Below are positions 35,434 through 44,244 of a stretch of 64,000 nt of DNA, in pieces; positions within the stretch are counted from its first letter, which is position 1; each line of letters begins with the position of its first letter. The translations under genes and the position numbers were made by a program. The DNA is from Hyphomicrobiales bacterium (GTDB taxonomy: Bacteria > Pseudomonadota > Alphaproteobacteria > Rhizobiales > Rhizobiaceae): assembly GCA_900467745.1 (NCBI GenBank), contig UBQW01000010.1, positions 62,001 through 126,000 of the forward strand, read 5' to 3'. A model generated the notes under the pieces. It searched no databases and had not been told where the DNA came from. It saw nothing but the letters and a program-made list of their open reading frames with translations.

Positions 35434-36515
35434 GCGCGCAACCGCCCTCCCTCGGCATCGAAGAACAGACGCTGGCTGGACGACAGATCGAGTGCAATCA
35501 CCGCGCCCGGCTCAATATCCAGCCCGGCCCTCTGCTCGACGACGAGGTTCTGCCCGTCTTCGAGCGCACAATAGATGTATCGCGTGCCGCCGAGATATTC
35601 GAAGAACTCGACGCGCGCGGCGATCGACCGATCGCCGACCTCGCCGATCACGATATGCTCCGGCCGAATGCCGATCATGAACTCCATCCCACGCTGAAGG
35701 CTCGCCGGCCGCCCCTTATCCTCGAAGCTTTTCGCCGCGATGTCGAAACGTCCGCTCCCCTGGGCGACCGCCTTCAGGAAATTCATCCGTGGCGAGCCGA
35801 TGAAGCCGGCGACGAACATGTTGGACGGGTTTTCGTAGATCTCCCGTGGCGATCCCGATTGCTCGACCCTCCCGTTTCGAAGCACGACGATCTGGTCGGC
35901 CAGCGTCATCGCCTCGGTCTGGTCGTGCGTCACATAGATCATGGTGTTGCCGAGCTCGCGATGGAGCCTGGCGATCTCGATACGCATCGAGACGCGCAGC
36001 TCCGCGTCGAGGTTCGACAGCGGCTCGTCAAACAGGAAGACATCGGGCTCGCGCACGATCGCGCGGCCGATGGCCACGCGCTGCCGCTGGCCGCCGGAGA
36101 GCTGGCCCGGACGGCGATCGAGAAGATGGTCGATCTTCAGGATGCCGGCCGCCTCGTCGACGCGGCGCTTGATTTCCGCCGCGTCTGTCTTCGCCATCTT
36201 CAAGCCGAATGCCAGGTTTTCGCGCACCGACATATGCGGATAAAGCGCGTAGGACTGGAAGACCATGGCGATGCCGCGATCGGACGGGTCGAGATCGGTG
36301 ACATCCCGCCCCTTGATGCTGATCTCGCCATCGGTCACCTCCTCGAGACCGGCAATCATCCTGAGCAGCGTCGATTTTCCGCAGCCGGAGGGGCCGACGA
36401 AAACGACGAAATCCCCCTCCTTGATGTCGAGATCGATGCCGTGCACGACAGGCAGGCTGCCGTAGGATTTTCGCACGTCCTTGAGCGAGACGCTCGCTGT
36501 TTCCATCGGGACCAT
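35430..36515 (-). CDS. Sugar ABC transporter ATPase (UgpC/MsmK type)
   Basis: A 361-residue ATPase with Walker A GPSGCGKST, VFQSYALYPHM, LSGGQRQRV, VFLFDEPLSNLD and VTHDQTEA, followed by a TOBE domain (GIRPEHIVIGEVGD). Of the two ATGs, 36515 is better placed after GGAAG (7 nt) than 36506. It begins 4 bp after the GH127 stop and is last gene of the LacI-regulated arabinoside operon, energising the two permeases encoded upstream. Confidence 0.95.
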   Translation of the reverse strand: MVPMETASVSLKDVRKSYGSLPVVHGIDLDIKEGDFVVFVGPSGCGKSTLLRMIAGLEEVTDGEISIKGRDVTDLDPSDRGIAMVFQSYALYPHMSVRENLAFGLKMAKTDAAEIKRRVDEAAGILKIDHLLDRRPGQLSGGQRQRVAIGRAIVREPDVFLFDEPLSNLDAELRVSMRIEIARLHRELGNTMIYVTHDQTEAMTLADQIVVLRNGRVEQSGSPREIYENPSNMFVAGFIGSPRMNFLKAVAQGSGRFDIAAKSFEDKGRPASLQRGMEFMIGIRPEHIVIGEVGDRSIAARVEFFEYLGGTRYIYCALEDGQNLVVEQRAGLDIEPGAVIALDLSSSQRLFFDAEGGRLRA

Positions 36516-36519
36516 CGGC

Positions 36520-38439
36520 CTACTTCCCGGTCTGGAGCCAGACCAGCATGGCGCCCGGCTCGCGATTGTCCCAGAGATGATAGGGCACGAGCGTGACGGT
36601 TGCCGGCACCTGCTCGGCCGGACGGGTGCGATAGAGCGAACCGTTCCAGCCGCTGGCATCTTCCCTGGAGACGTCGAGCTCGACCGCAACCGCGCCGTTC
36701 AGCCCTTCAATCGACTTCGTCCGGTGACCGGCGAGCTTCTGCGGAACGACGAAGGCGTTGAGATCGTGGCCGTTGTCGGTTTCCTCGACGCAGTAGATCA
36801 GTGGGCCGAGGGCGAGCGCGACGCGGCCGACGTCCTGGCGGACTTTCGGCGAGGCGTACTGCGGGCGAAGCTCCAGCGGAAGATCGAGCGCGATGACATC
36901 GCCCTTCTTCCAGGCGCGGTTGAGCCGCGCATAGCCGTCGATGACCGACGAGGCCAGATCGACCGTCTCGCCATTCACCTTCAACGAGGCGCCCTCGGCC
37001 CATTCGGGAATGCGCAGCGCGAGGCCGAATTCGGCCGTGCCGTCGACATCGACGTCGATGCGGATATCGCCATTCCATGGATAATCGGTGTGCTGCGTCA
37101 GCTTGACGTTGCCGCCCTTGAGCTTCGCCTTGACGCTGCTCTCACCATAGAGATGAACGGCGATCTCGTTGTCGGCAACCGCATACATGTAGGAGCCGAC
37201 GGAGGCAATGAGGCGGGCGATGTTCGGCGGGCAGCAGGGGCAACGGTGCCAGACCCAGCGGTGGTGCTTGCCGATACTCTCGAGCGGGTTGTCGTAGAAG
37301 AAGGTCTTGCCGTCGAGCGCAAGCCCAGTCAGCGCGCCGTTATAGAGCGCCTGTTCCATGACGTCAGCGTAGCGGCGGTTCGGGCCTCGGCCAAGCATGC
37401 GGCTTGCCCAGAAGACAAGGCCGACGGAGGCGCATGTTTCGGCATAGGCGGTATCGTTCGGCAGGTCGTAATAGTCGGTGAAGCCCTCGTTGCTCGCCGC
37501 CGGGCCGATGCCGCCAGTGACATACATCTGCTTGACCGTGAGGTCGTCCCACAGCGTCTCCAGCGCATTGGTCAGCGTATCGTCATGGTATTCGGTGGCG
37601 ATGTCGGCCATGCCGGAATACTGGTACATGGCACGCACGGCGTGGCCGACGACCTTCTCCTGCTCGCGCACGGGTTCATGCGCCTGGCTGTATTCGTAGG
37701 TCTTGTGCACATAGTCTTTCGGATCGCGGCCGCCGCGGATGGCTTCGGCGGTGAAGAAGTGGGGCTCTTTGCCGCGCTCGTCGATGAAGAACTTGGAGAG
37801 GTCGAGGTATTTCTGCTCGCCCGTGACGCGCGCCATCTTCACCAGCGCGAGCTCCACTTCCTGGTGGCCGCAATAGCCGGGTATCTGGCCTTCGCCATGG
37901 CCGAAGACCGTGATCATGTGGTCGGCATAGCGGCACATGATGTCGAGCAGCTTGCGCTTGCCGGTTGCCTGGTAATAGGCGACGGCGGCTTCCATGAGAT
38001 GGCCGGCGCAATAGAGCTCGTGATGGTCGCGCAGGTTTGTCCAGCGCTTGCCGGGCTGCACGCGCTGGAACCAGGCATTCACATAGCCGTCCTCCTGCTG
38101 CAGCTTTTCATACATGTCGATGATGGCGTCGGCACGCGCCTCAAGCTCGGCATTCGGCTTGCGGTAGAGCGAGTAAGCGATGGTTTCGATCGACTTGCCG
38201 AGATCGGAATCCCAGAACATCTGCGTCGAGCCGGTCCACTTCTCGTCGATCGGTATGACGACGCCGGGGCACGGCTGGTTCACGTCGATCGCCTGGATCA
38301 TGCCGGCTTTTTCGCAGCGATCGAGCAGGATCGCCGCCGTGGAATCGCACACCGCATCCTGCCACTTGCCCCAGAAGCCGTTGAGCTCGACATCGGGAAC
38401 GGCGACCGGGCGGAACTGGCTCTTGTTTTCGGTAGTCAT
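36520..38439 (-). CDS. GH127 beta-L-arabinofuranosidase (DUF1680), cytoplasmic
   Basis: A 639-residue glycoside hydrolase of the HypBA1 type, which removes terminal beta-L-arabinofuranose. The zinc/nucleophile set is visible: E334 and C336 in YAETCAS, and C402-C403 in HRCPCCPPN, corresponding to the Glu-Cys-Cys-Cys site of HypBA1 in which a zinc-bound cysteine is the nucleophile. An (alpha/alpha)6 barrel (WTNLRDHHELYCAGHLMEAA, GYCGHQEVELALVKMARVTG) is followed by beta domains. No signal peptide is present, so arabinosides are imported before cleavage. It is encoded between the permease and ATPase genes of one operon, which names the likely cargo. Confidence 0.93.
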   Translation of the reverse strand: MTTENKSQFRPVAVPDVELNGFWGKWQDAVCDSTAAILLDRCEKAGMIQAIDVNQPCPGVVIPIDEKWTGSTQMFWDSDLGKSIETIAYSLYRKPNAELEARADAIIDMYEKLQQEDGYVNAWFQRVQPGKRWTNLRDHHELYCAGHLMEAAVAYYQATGKRKLLDIMCRYADHMITVFGHGEGQIPGYCGHQEVELALVKMARVTGEQKYLDLSKFFIDERGKEPHFFTAEAIRGGRDPKDYVHKTYEYSQAHEPVREQEKVVGHAVRAMYQYSGMADIATEYHDDTLTNALETLWDDLTVKQMYVTGGIGPAASNEGFTDYYDLPNDTAYAETCASVGLVFWASRMLGRGPNRRYADVMEQALYNGALTGLALDGKTFFYDNPLESIGKHHRWVWHRCPCCPPNIARLIASVGSYMYAVADNEIAVHLYGESSVKAKLKGGNVKLTQHTDYPWNGDIRIDVDVDGTAEFGLALRIPEWAEGASLKVNGETVDLASSVIDGYARLNRAWKKGDVIALDLPLELRPQYASPKVRQDVGRVALALGPLIYCVEETDNGHDLNAFVVPQKLAGHRTKSIEGLNGAVAVELDVSREDASGWNGSLYRTRPAEQVPATVTLVPYHLWDNREPGAMLVWLQTGK

Positions 38440-38459
38440 ATCTCAAATTCTCCTTTGAA

Positions 38460-39323
38460 TTACTTGACGGCGCCGGCCATCAGGCCGCGCATGTAGAAGC
38501 GTTGCAGAAGCAGGAAGACGAGCAGGCAGGGGATGACCATGACGACGACGCCGGCTTGCACCGCGCCCCAATCGATGGCGCCCATTCTGGAAGAGCGCAC
38601 GGCGGTCATCAGCACCGGCAGCGTGAACTTCTCGTTGCTGGACAAAAGCACGAGTGCCGCGAAGAACTCGTTCCAGGCATTGAGGAAGGCGAAGATCGCG
38701 ACCGTGACGACACCGGGCAGCACCAGCGGAAACAGCACGCGGGCGAGCAGGCCGAGATCGCGAGCGCCATCTATACGGGCCGCCTCCTCGATCTCCTTGG
38801 GCACCGCGTCGAACGCATTGCGCATCATGAAGACGGAGAATGGCAGCTGCAGCGTGACGTAGACGAGCGTCAACCCGAGCAGCGAATTGTTGAGCCCTAG
38901 CCGCGAGAGGATGATGAAGAGCGGCGTCAGGATCGACTGGAACGGGATCATCAAGGTCGCGATGATTAGGATGAACAGCACGTTCTTGAACGGGAACCGG
39001 TAGCGCGAGAAGCCGTAGCCAGCGAGCAGACTGATCGCCACCGTCAGCAGCACCGTCGCGACGGACACGATCAGCGAGTTGAACATGTGATGCCAGATGC
39101 CGGCACCGAACGTATCGAGCGTCCTGTAGGCATCGACGCTGAATTCGCTGATGCCGGTGAGCGGCCATGGCGGCAGAGCGGTTTCGCTTCGCGGGCGGAA
39201 CGATGACATGAGCATGATCGCAAACGGCGCCAGGAAGAAGACCACGATCGCGGCACCGGCGACGTGATAGCTCGTGGCCCGCCTTGCATTGCGGCGGGCG
39301 CGAAGGGCTGTGCGACCGGTCAT
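38460..39323 (-). CDS. Sugar ABC transporter permease (MalG-like)
   Basis: A 287-residue permease with six predicted helices (VAGAAIVVFFLAPFAIMLMS first) and the EAA loop EAARIDGARDLGLLARVLFP. Typical MalG-type end GLMAGAVK. It overlaps the preceding permease gene by 4 bp (ATGA) and lies 20 bp before GH127. Confidence 0.95.
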   Translation of the reverse strand: MTGRTALRARRNARRATSYHVAGAAIVVFFLAPFAIMLMSSFRPRSETALPPWPLTGISEFSVDAYRTLDTFGAGIWHHMFNSLIVSVATVLLTVAISLLAGYGFSRYRFPFKNVLFILIIATLMIPFQSILTPLFIILSRLGLNNSLLGLTLVYVTLQLPFSVFMMRNAFDAVPKEIEEAARIDGARDLGLLARVLFPLVLPGVVTVAIFAFLNAWNEFFAALVLLSSNEKFTLPVLMTAVRSSRMGAIDWGAVQAGVVVMVIPCLLVFLLLQRFYMRGLMAGAVK

Positions 39324-40234
39324 GGACGATCCTCCCCAACCTTGAGCAGCCAGAGCTGCACGATGCTAAGCGCCACCAGGATGACGAGCAGCGCGATGGA
39401 AAGAGCCGCGCCATAACCGAGATTGAACGACACGAAGGACTGGTTGAAGATGTAGTAGACGATCGAGATCATGCGGTTTTGCGGTCCACCTGATGTCATG
39501 ATGTAGAACTGGTCGAAGGCGAGGATCGAACCGGTGACTGACAGGATGAGCGCGAGCGCCATGGTTCTGCGCATCAAGGGCAGTGTCAGGTGGCGAAAGC
39601 GCTGCCAGGCGCCGGCGCCATCGATGCGCGCGGCCTCCGTCAGCTCCGATGGAATGCCCTGCAGCCCGGTCAAGAGAATGATCATCGTGAAGCCGGCGAC
39701 CTTCCACACGACCATGACGATGATTGTCAGGAAGGCGCTGTCGAAGGTCGCAAGCAGGTTGCGTCGCCCTTGGGTGAGGCCAAGCATTTCGAAGACGGGC
39801 GAGAACAGGCCGCTATCGACATTGGCGAGCCAGACCCACAGAAGCGATGCCGATGCAAGGCCGATGACGACGGGGAGGAAGATGATGGTGCGATAGCCCG
39901 ACACGAAGCGGCGCGGCTTGTCGACGAAGAAGGCAAGCGGAAACGCCAGCGCGAAAATCGCGATCGTGACCACCAGCGTGTATTGTGCGGTGAAGCCAAG
40001 CGATGTCCAAAAACGCGGGTCGTTGAACATGCGCGTGTAATTGCCGATGCCGATCCAGCGCGGCGATCCCATGAGCGGCCAGCGGTGCAGGCTCATCCAC
40101 ACGGTGAAGAGGAGCGGCAGCACGAAGAACACGGTCACCAGGGCGATCGCGGGCGCGATATAGGCAACGCCCCGCCAGCCCCCTCTCCGCCGCCGCCTGC
40201 GCTTCGGAGAGACGGAGATGATTTCAGTCGTCAT
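39320..40234 (-). CDS. Sugar ABC transporter permease (MalF-like)
   Basis: A 304-residue permease: basic cytoplasmic start (KRRRRRRGGWRG), six predicted helices and EAA loop EAARIDGAGAWQRFRHLTLP. It pairs with the MalG-like subunit by translational coupling and follows the SBP gene after a stem-loop-containing gap of 81 bp. Confidence 0.95.
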   Translation of the reverse strand: MTTEIISVSPKRRRRRRGGWRGVAYIAPAIALVTVFFVLPLLFTVWMSLHRWPLMGSPRWIGIGNYTRMFNDPRFWTSLGFTAQYTLVVTIAIFALAFPLAFFVDKPRRFVSGYRTIIFLPVVIGLASASLLWVWLANVDSGLFSPVFEMLGLTQGRRNLLATFDSAFLTIIVMVVWKVAGFTMIILLTGLQGIPSELTEAARIDGAGAWQRFRHLTLPLMRRTMALALILSVTGSILAFDQFYIMTSGGPQNRMISIVYYIFNQSFVSFNLGYGAALSIALLVILVALSIVQLWLLKVGEDRP

Positions 40235-40281
40235 CTTTGATCTCGTTCAGTTTGTGAAATGGCGAGCGATTGCGATGTGTC

Positions 40282-40308
40282 GGTCGGGAGCGCCGGGCGA
40301 TCCCGACC
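40282..40308 (-). terminator. Intercistronic stem-loop after solute-binding protein gene
   Basis: GGTCGGGA and TCCCGACC form a perfect 8-bp stem with an 11-nt loop, beginning 7 bp after the SBP stop codon and before the first permease gene. Position and lack of a T-run suggest mRNA stabilisation or attenuation, as for the other two SBP genes here. Confidence 0.65.
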
Positions 40309-40315
40309 CTTGAGA

Positions 40316-41554
40316 TCATTGCGCGCTGTCGATGATCGACTGCATGTCGGCCTGACCGTTAGCGAAGGCGCCGTCGACGTCATCGCTGAAAATGGCGGCA
40401 TTGATGAACTGCGACCACGGGCTGTTCGGGCTGTTGATCAGATCGTTGAACTGCAGCGTATAGGGCGTTTTGGCGACCTTGATCGCATCGGCTGCCACGA
40501 GCAGGCGCGGATCCTGTCCCTTCAGGACCTGCTCGGCGATATCGGTGCGCGTCGGCAGGCTGCCATTTTTGGCCATGATCGTCTGTCCCTCTTCGGAATA
40601 GACGAACTGCAGGAACGTCTGGATCTGACTGACATGCGACGTGCCCTTGGTGACGACGATATTGTCGCCGCCGGCAAAGGAGGACGGCTTGCCGTCGACG
40701 CCGGGGATCATCGTCACGCCGAAGTCGAGCTCCGGATGCTGCGTGATCATCGTTCCGATGGCGAAAGCGCCAAGGCTCTGCTGGCCGATCTTGCCGCCGA
40801 GGAACTTCAGGAAGTCCACGCCGTTGTCGGTTGCGGCACTGGCAGGTACGGCGCCCGACTTGACGATCGCACGATAGTCGTCGACGGCCTTTCGCATCTG
40901 GGGAGTATCCAGTGCCGCGGTCTTTCCATCCTCAGACAGGATATCCGCGCCCGCACCCCAGACGAGGGGCGCGAAGGTGAAGATCATGCAGCCGCCACAG
41001 CCACCGCCCGAGAAATAGAAACCGTAGTCATCGCCGCCGAGCTTGCGGATTTTCTCGGCATTGGCGGTGATCTCTTCCCATGACGTCGGCGCCTTCTCGG
41101 GGTCGAGCCCGGCCTTCTTGTAGAGGCCCTTGTTCCAGGCGAAGACGGAGGTCTCGACCAAGAGCGGCAAGCCGTAGACCTTGCCTTCATAGGTACCCTG
41201 TTTGACGTGAGCGGGGGCCAGCGCGTTGAAATAGTTGAGCGACTTGGCGAAATCGGTCAAGTCTTCGAGCTGGCCGGCGGACGCAAAGGACGGAGTGTAG
41301 ATCAGGTCAAGCGAGATCGCGTCGGGCGCCTGACCGCCGGCAACCGCCGTCGCATATTTCTGGACCATCTGGTCCGACGGGATTTCGGTGAGTTCGACCT
41401 TGTCGGGATTGGCCGCGTTATAGGCGTCGATGACCGCCTTGAAGGCGCCGCCGCCGCTGCCCGAACGCACCCACATGCTGACGGTTTCGGCGGATGCCGC
41501 CGAGCAAAGGCATATTGACAGCAAAGCCGTCGCTGCAAGCATTCTCTTATGCAT
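40316..41554 (-). CDS. Sugar ABC transporter substrate-binding protein (family 1)
   Basis: A 412-residue periplasmic protein with signal peptide (RMLAATALLSICLCSAASA, then ETVSMWVRSGSGGG) and family-1 binding-protein pattern (VAGGQAPDAISLDLIYTPSF, YGLPLLVETSVFAWNKGLYK, PTSWEEITANAEKIR). A GGGCGGC cluster (residues about 185-192, FSGGGCGGCMIF) is unusual and may form a disulfide near the ligand cleft. ATG 41554 has GGAGGAAAT upstream. The linked GH127 points to an L-arabinofuranose-containing oligosaccharide as ligand (inference). Confidence 0.94.
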   Translation of the reverse strand: MHKRMLAATALLSICLCSAASAETVSMWVRSGSGGGAFKAVIDAYNAANPDKVELTEIPSDQMVQKYATAVAGGQAPDAISLDLIYTPSFASAGQLEDLTDFAKSLNYFNALAPAHVKQGTYEGKVYGLPLLVETSVFAWNKGLYKKAGLDPEKAPTSWEEITANAEKIRKLGGDDYGFYFSGGGCGGCMIFTFAPLVWGAGADILSEDGKTAALDTPQMRKAVDDYRAIVKSGAVPASAATDNGVDFLKFLGGKIGQQSLGAFAIGTMITQHPELDFGVTMIPGVDGKPSSFAGGDNIVVTKGTSHVSQIQTFLQFVYSEEGQTIMAKNGSLPTRTDIAEQVLKGQDPRLLVAADAIKVAKTPYTLQFNDLINSPNSPWSQFINAAIFSDDVDGAFANGQADMQSIIDSAQ

Positions 41555-41595
41555 GATTTCCTCCAAATCATGGGGCAAACGCGCCCCGCCTCCCG

Positions 41596-42606
41596 TTAGA
41601 TTTTCCGGTCTCCGCCACAGGACTGGCGAACAACCAGCTTGCATGGAAGCTTGCGCAGTCCGGCCTCCACAGCCCGTCCTTCGGCAAGATCCAAGATCGT
41701 CAGACCGGCCGTTCGACCGAGCTCCTTCAAATTCATGTCGACCGTCGTCAGCGCCGGCCGCGTCTGGTCGGCGAAGATCTCCCAGTTGTCGAAACCGATG
41801 ATCGACACATCCTCGGGCACGCGAACTCCCCGCTCGCGCAAGGCATCCACCACGCCTCTCGCGATCTGGTCGTTGCCGCAGAAGATGCCGTCCGGCGTTT
41901 CGTTGTCGCCACCCCAAAGAATGGCGACGGCCTCATGCCCCCAGGCCTCCGTCCACGTTCCGTGCATGACGAGCGCATCCGGAGCGACGGCCTGGCGAAA
42001 GGCATCGGCTCGCTCCACGGCCGAGACGAAACTGTCGGGACCGGTCACATGGACGATGCTTTTGCGGCCGACCTCGCGAAGCCTCTCGACGGCGAGCCGC
42101 GCGCCGTCGGAATCATCCGCCGTCAGGATCACGCTTCCCGGCACGCCCTCGGTGAAGGCATAAACGACGGGCACCGGCAGGCCAGCGAGATCGACCGGGA
42201 GAGACCTGTCGACCCGCTTGCCCGTCGCGATGATGCCATCCACCTGCTTGTCCAGCATGGCGTCGACATGAACCTTGGCGAGTGCTGGATCATCCTCGAT
42301 CGCGCAGAGAAAGACCGAGACACCATGATCGACCAACGCCTCCGAAATCCCCGACATCAGCGGCAGGGTAAAGCGACCATAGGTATCGTTGGTGAGCAGC
42401 CCCACGGTGAAGCTTCTGTTGAATAGCAGGCTGCGGGCCAGTGCATTCGGCCGGAAGCCGACGTCGGCTGCGATCGACTTGATCTTCTCGCGTGTCTCCA
42501 GCGCCATCCGGCCGGTATCGTTCAGCGCCTTCGAGACAGTCGAAACGCTGACGCCCGCAGCCTTGGCGACGTCATGAATTGTGACACGGTTGCTCCGAGC
42601 GACCAC
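41596..42606 (-). CDS. LacI-family transcriptional regulator of the GH127/ABC operon
   Basis: A 336-residue repressor: helix-turn-helix and hinge (VTIHDVAKAAGVSVSTVSKA, LARSLLFNRSFTVGLL) followed by a sugar-binding core. GTG 42606 is the start, with AGGAGGAG upstream. It is first gene of the operon LacI - SBP - MalF - MalG - GH127 - ATPase and lies directly behind two near-identical LacI operators, so it should repress its own operon until an arabinose-type inducer binds. Confidence 0.95.
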   Translation of the reverse strand: MVARSNRVTIHDVAKAAGVSVSTVSKALNDTGRMALETREKIKSIAADVGFRPNALARSLLFNRSFTVGLLTNDTYGRFTLPLMSGISEALVDHGVSVFLCAIEDDPALAKVHVDAMLDKQVDGIIATGKRVDRSLPVDLAGLPVPVVYAFTEGVPGSVILTADDSDGARLAVERLREVGRKSIVHVTGPDSFVSAVERADAFRQAVAPDALVMHGTWTEAWGHEAVAILWGGDNETPDGIFCGNDQIARGVVDALRERGVRVPEDVSIIGFDNWEIFADQTRPALTTVDMNLKELGRTAGLTILDLAEGRAVEAGLRKLPCKLVVRQSCGGDRKI

Positions 42607-42630
42607 GCAATCTCCTCCTTCTCTCGGAGG

Positions 42631-42648
42631 TGAGAAAAGCGTTTCTCA
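42631..42648. promoter_or_regulatory. LacI-type operator, proximal
   Basis: TGAGAAAAGCGTTTCTCA: arms TGAGAAA/TTTCTCA with the central CG typical of LacI-family sites, 24 bp upstream of the regulator start. One centre position departs from perfect symmetry. Confidence 0.82.
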
Positions 42649-42663
42649 AATGCAAAGTCAACG

Positions 42664-42681
42664 TGAGAAAACGTTTTCTCA
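42664..42681. promoter_or_regulatory. LacI-type operator, distal
   Basis: TGAGAAAACGTTTTCTCA is a perfect 18-bp palindrome with central CG, centred exactly 33 bp from the proximal site, about three helical turns. Two sites on one DNA face favour cooperative binding. Confidence 0.88.
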
Positions 42682-42751
42682 TCATTTTCCTGATTTCGGC
42701 GCTCAGGCAGCGCTTGACACTTCGGGAACCACCGGCGATCTCGCGATACGA

Positions 42752-43771
42752 TTACTCGAAGCGGACATTCTCGCGCAGGAAAATCCGCGGCCGCTGCGGC
42801 GGCGTTATGTCGTCTTCGGCAAAACGGCCGGCGTGGTGGAGCTGGATTTCGATTGCGCGCCGCGCCTCCAGAAAAGGTTCACGGTCGATGATCGCATCGA
42901 CGACACCGTCATCCATCAACTCCACCCGCTCCGGCGTCACCGTATGGGTGATCACACAGACGGACTGGTCCTTGCCGATCGCCTTCAGTTCTTCGGCGAG
43001 CACAGGGTTGCCCACCGACATGTTGTAGACGCCTCGCAGCGCGGCGTGGCGGCGCAGGAGCGTGCGGAAATCCTTGCGGATGTTCTCCTGTTCGGAGCTC
43101 TGAAACGTCTCGACCACCCGGCAGTTCGGATAGTCCCGGCCCAAGATGTCGCGGAAGCCCATCGCCCGTTGCTCGTGCTCCAGCAGTTGGTGAAGGCCGA
43201 CGATGACGACCACGTCGCCGCCGGTACCACCGAGAAAACGCCCCATGAGCGCGCCCGCCGTGCGCCCCTCCTGAACGGCGTTCGAGCCGACATAGCCGAT
43301 CCGGCCGGTGCCCGGCAGGTCGGAGGCGACGGTCACGATGGGGAGCTTGCGCGACAGCTGATCCACCATCGCGGTCACATCAGGGTCATCGAACAGGATG
43401 ACGACGAGCCCGTCGCACTCGGCCGCAGCCTTCGCCAGCGTCTTGATCGCGGCGTCGGCCTTGATCTGCTCGAAATACCAGAAGGTGACGCGGATGTTGT
43501 AGCGCTTGTATTGCTGCGCCGAACGGATGAAGCCTTCGCGCAGCTTCACGTAATAGGAATTCACATTGTTCTGCAGCACCACGCCGATGCGGAGGATGCG
43601 CGTCGGCATCATCGTGAGCGCGCGGTCGACGCCGAGCGCCCTCGCCGTCTCGATGACGAGCTGCTCGGTCTTCGGCTTGACGCCGCCACGGCCATTCAGC
43701 ACACGGTCGACAGTGATGCGGCTAACGCCGGCCGCCGCCGCTACGTCATCCATGCTCGGCTTTCTCGCCAC
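42752..43771 (-). CDS. LacI-family transcriptional regulator (rhizopine/inositol-type)
   Basis: A 339-residue regulator starting at GTG 43771 (VARKPSMDDVAAAAGVSR), chosen for the GGGAGGAT ribosome-binding site; an upstream in-frame ATG lacks one. Helix-turn-helix SMDDVAAAAGVSRITVDRVL, then a periplasmic-binding-like domain (IGVVLQNNVNSYYVKLREGF) of the ribose-binding (BP_4) kind rather than the classical LacI core. It is divergent from the decayed ferredoxin/hydroxylase operon and presumably regulated it. Confidence 0.9.
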   Translation of the reverse strand: MARKPSMDDVAAAAGVSRITVDRVLNGRGGVKPKTEQLVIETARALGVDRALTMMPTRILRIGVVLQNNVNSYYVKLREGFIRSAQQYKRYNIRVTFWYFEQIKADAAIKTLAKAAAECDGLVVILFDDPDVTAMVDQLSRKLPIVTVASDLPGTGRIGYVGSNAVQEGRTAGALMGRFLGGTGGDVVVIVGLHQLLEHEQRAMGFRDILGRDYPNCRVVETFQSSEQENIRKDFRTLLRRHAALRGVYNMSVGNPVLAEELKAIGKDQSVCVITHTVTPERVELMDDGVVDAIIDREPFLEARRAIEIQLHHAGRFAEDDITPPQRPRIFLRENVRFE

Positions 43772-43899
43772 GAAACATCCTCCCTTGCTCCTCATTCGTG
43801 AGCTTAGTGAGTGATGCATTTGCGTCAGTATCGGCGTTGCGCCGTGGTGGGCGCGGACCGATATTTAGTGATGTCTGGAGAAGTGAAGGGAGGCACATC

Positions 43900-44213
43900 A
43901 TGAGCTGGTATCAGCCTGTCGTCTTGACGACATCGAGCAGGAAGGCGTCATACGCTTCGACCATGGCGGTCGCACTTACGCGGTTTATCGTTCTCCCGAG
44001 GACGAGGTGTTCTGCACCGACGGCCTTTGCTCGCACGAGGCCATCCACCTCGCCGACGGGCTAGTCTTGGACTACGAGATCGAATGTCCCAAGCATTCGG
44101 GGGCCTTCGACTATCGCACCGGCACGCCGCGCCGGCCGCCGGCCTGCAAAAGCCTCAACACCTACCAGGCGAAGATCGAAGCGGGCGAAGTCCTGCTCGC
44201 CATCCCCGCCTGA
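43900..44213 (+). pseudogene. Rieske [2Fe-2S] ferredoxin (MocE-like), frameshifted
   Basis: ATG 43900 (MSWYQP, with GGGAGG upstream) opens a frame that is lost after about 6 codons; the following frame reads CRLDDIEQEGVIRFDHGG and continues through the Rieske cluster motifs CSHEAIH and CPKHSGAF to the stop at 44213. Joining the two needs one missing base near 43915-43917, and would give a 104-residue ferredoxin like MocE. The cluster ligands themselves (C-x-H, C-x-x-H) are intact. A sequencing error is possible for this site alone, but the next two genes are also damaged. Confidence 0.82.
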
Positions 44214-44244
44214 CACCCAGCGAACCGGTAGTATGGAGACAGCC

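Noticed and set aside
36481..38496. 671-codon open frame on the plus strand across GH127
   Set aside because: Exact antisense of GH127 and its flanks; composition is that of a reverse-complement frame in GC-rich DNA, and the sense gene has all catalytic residues.
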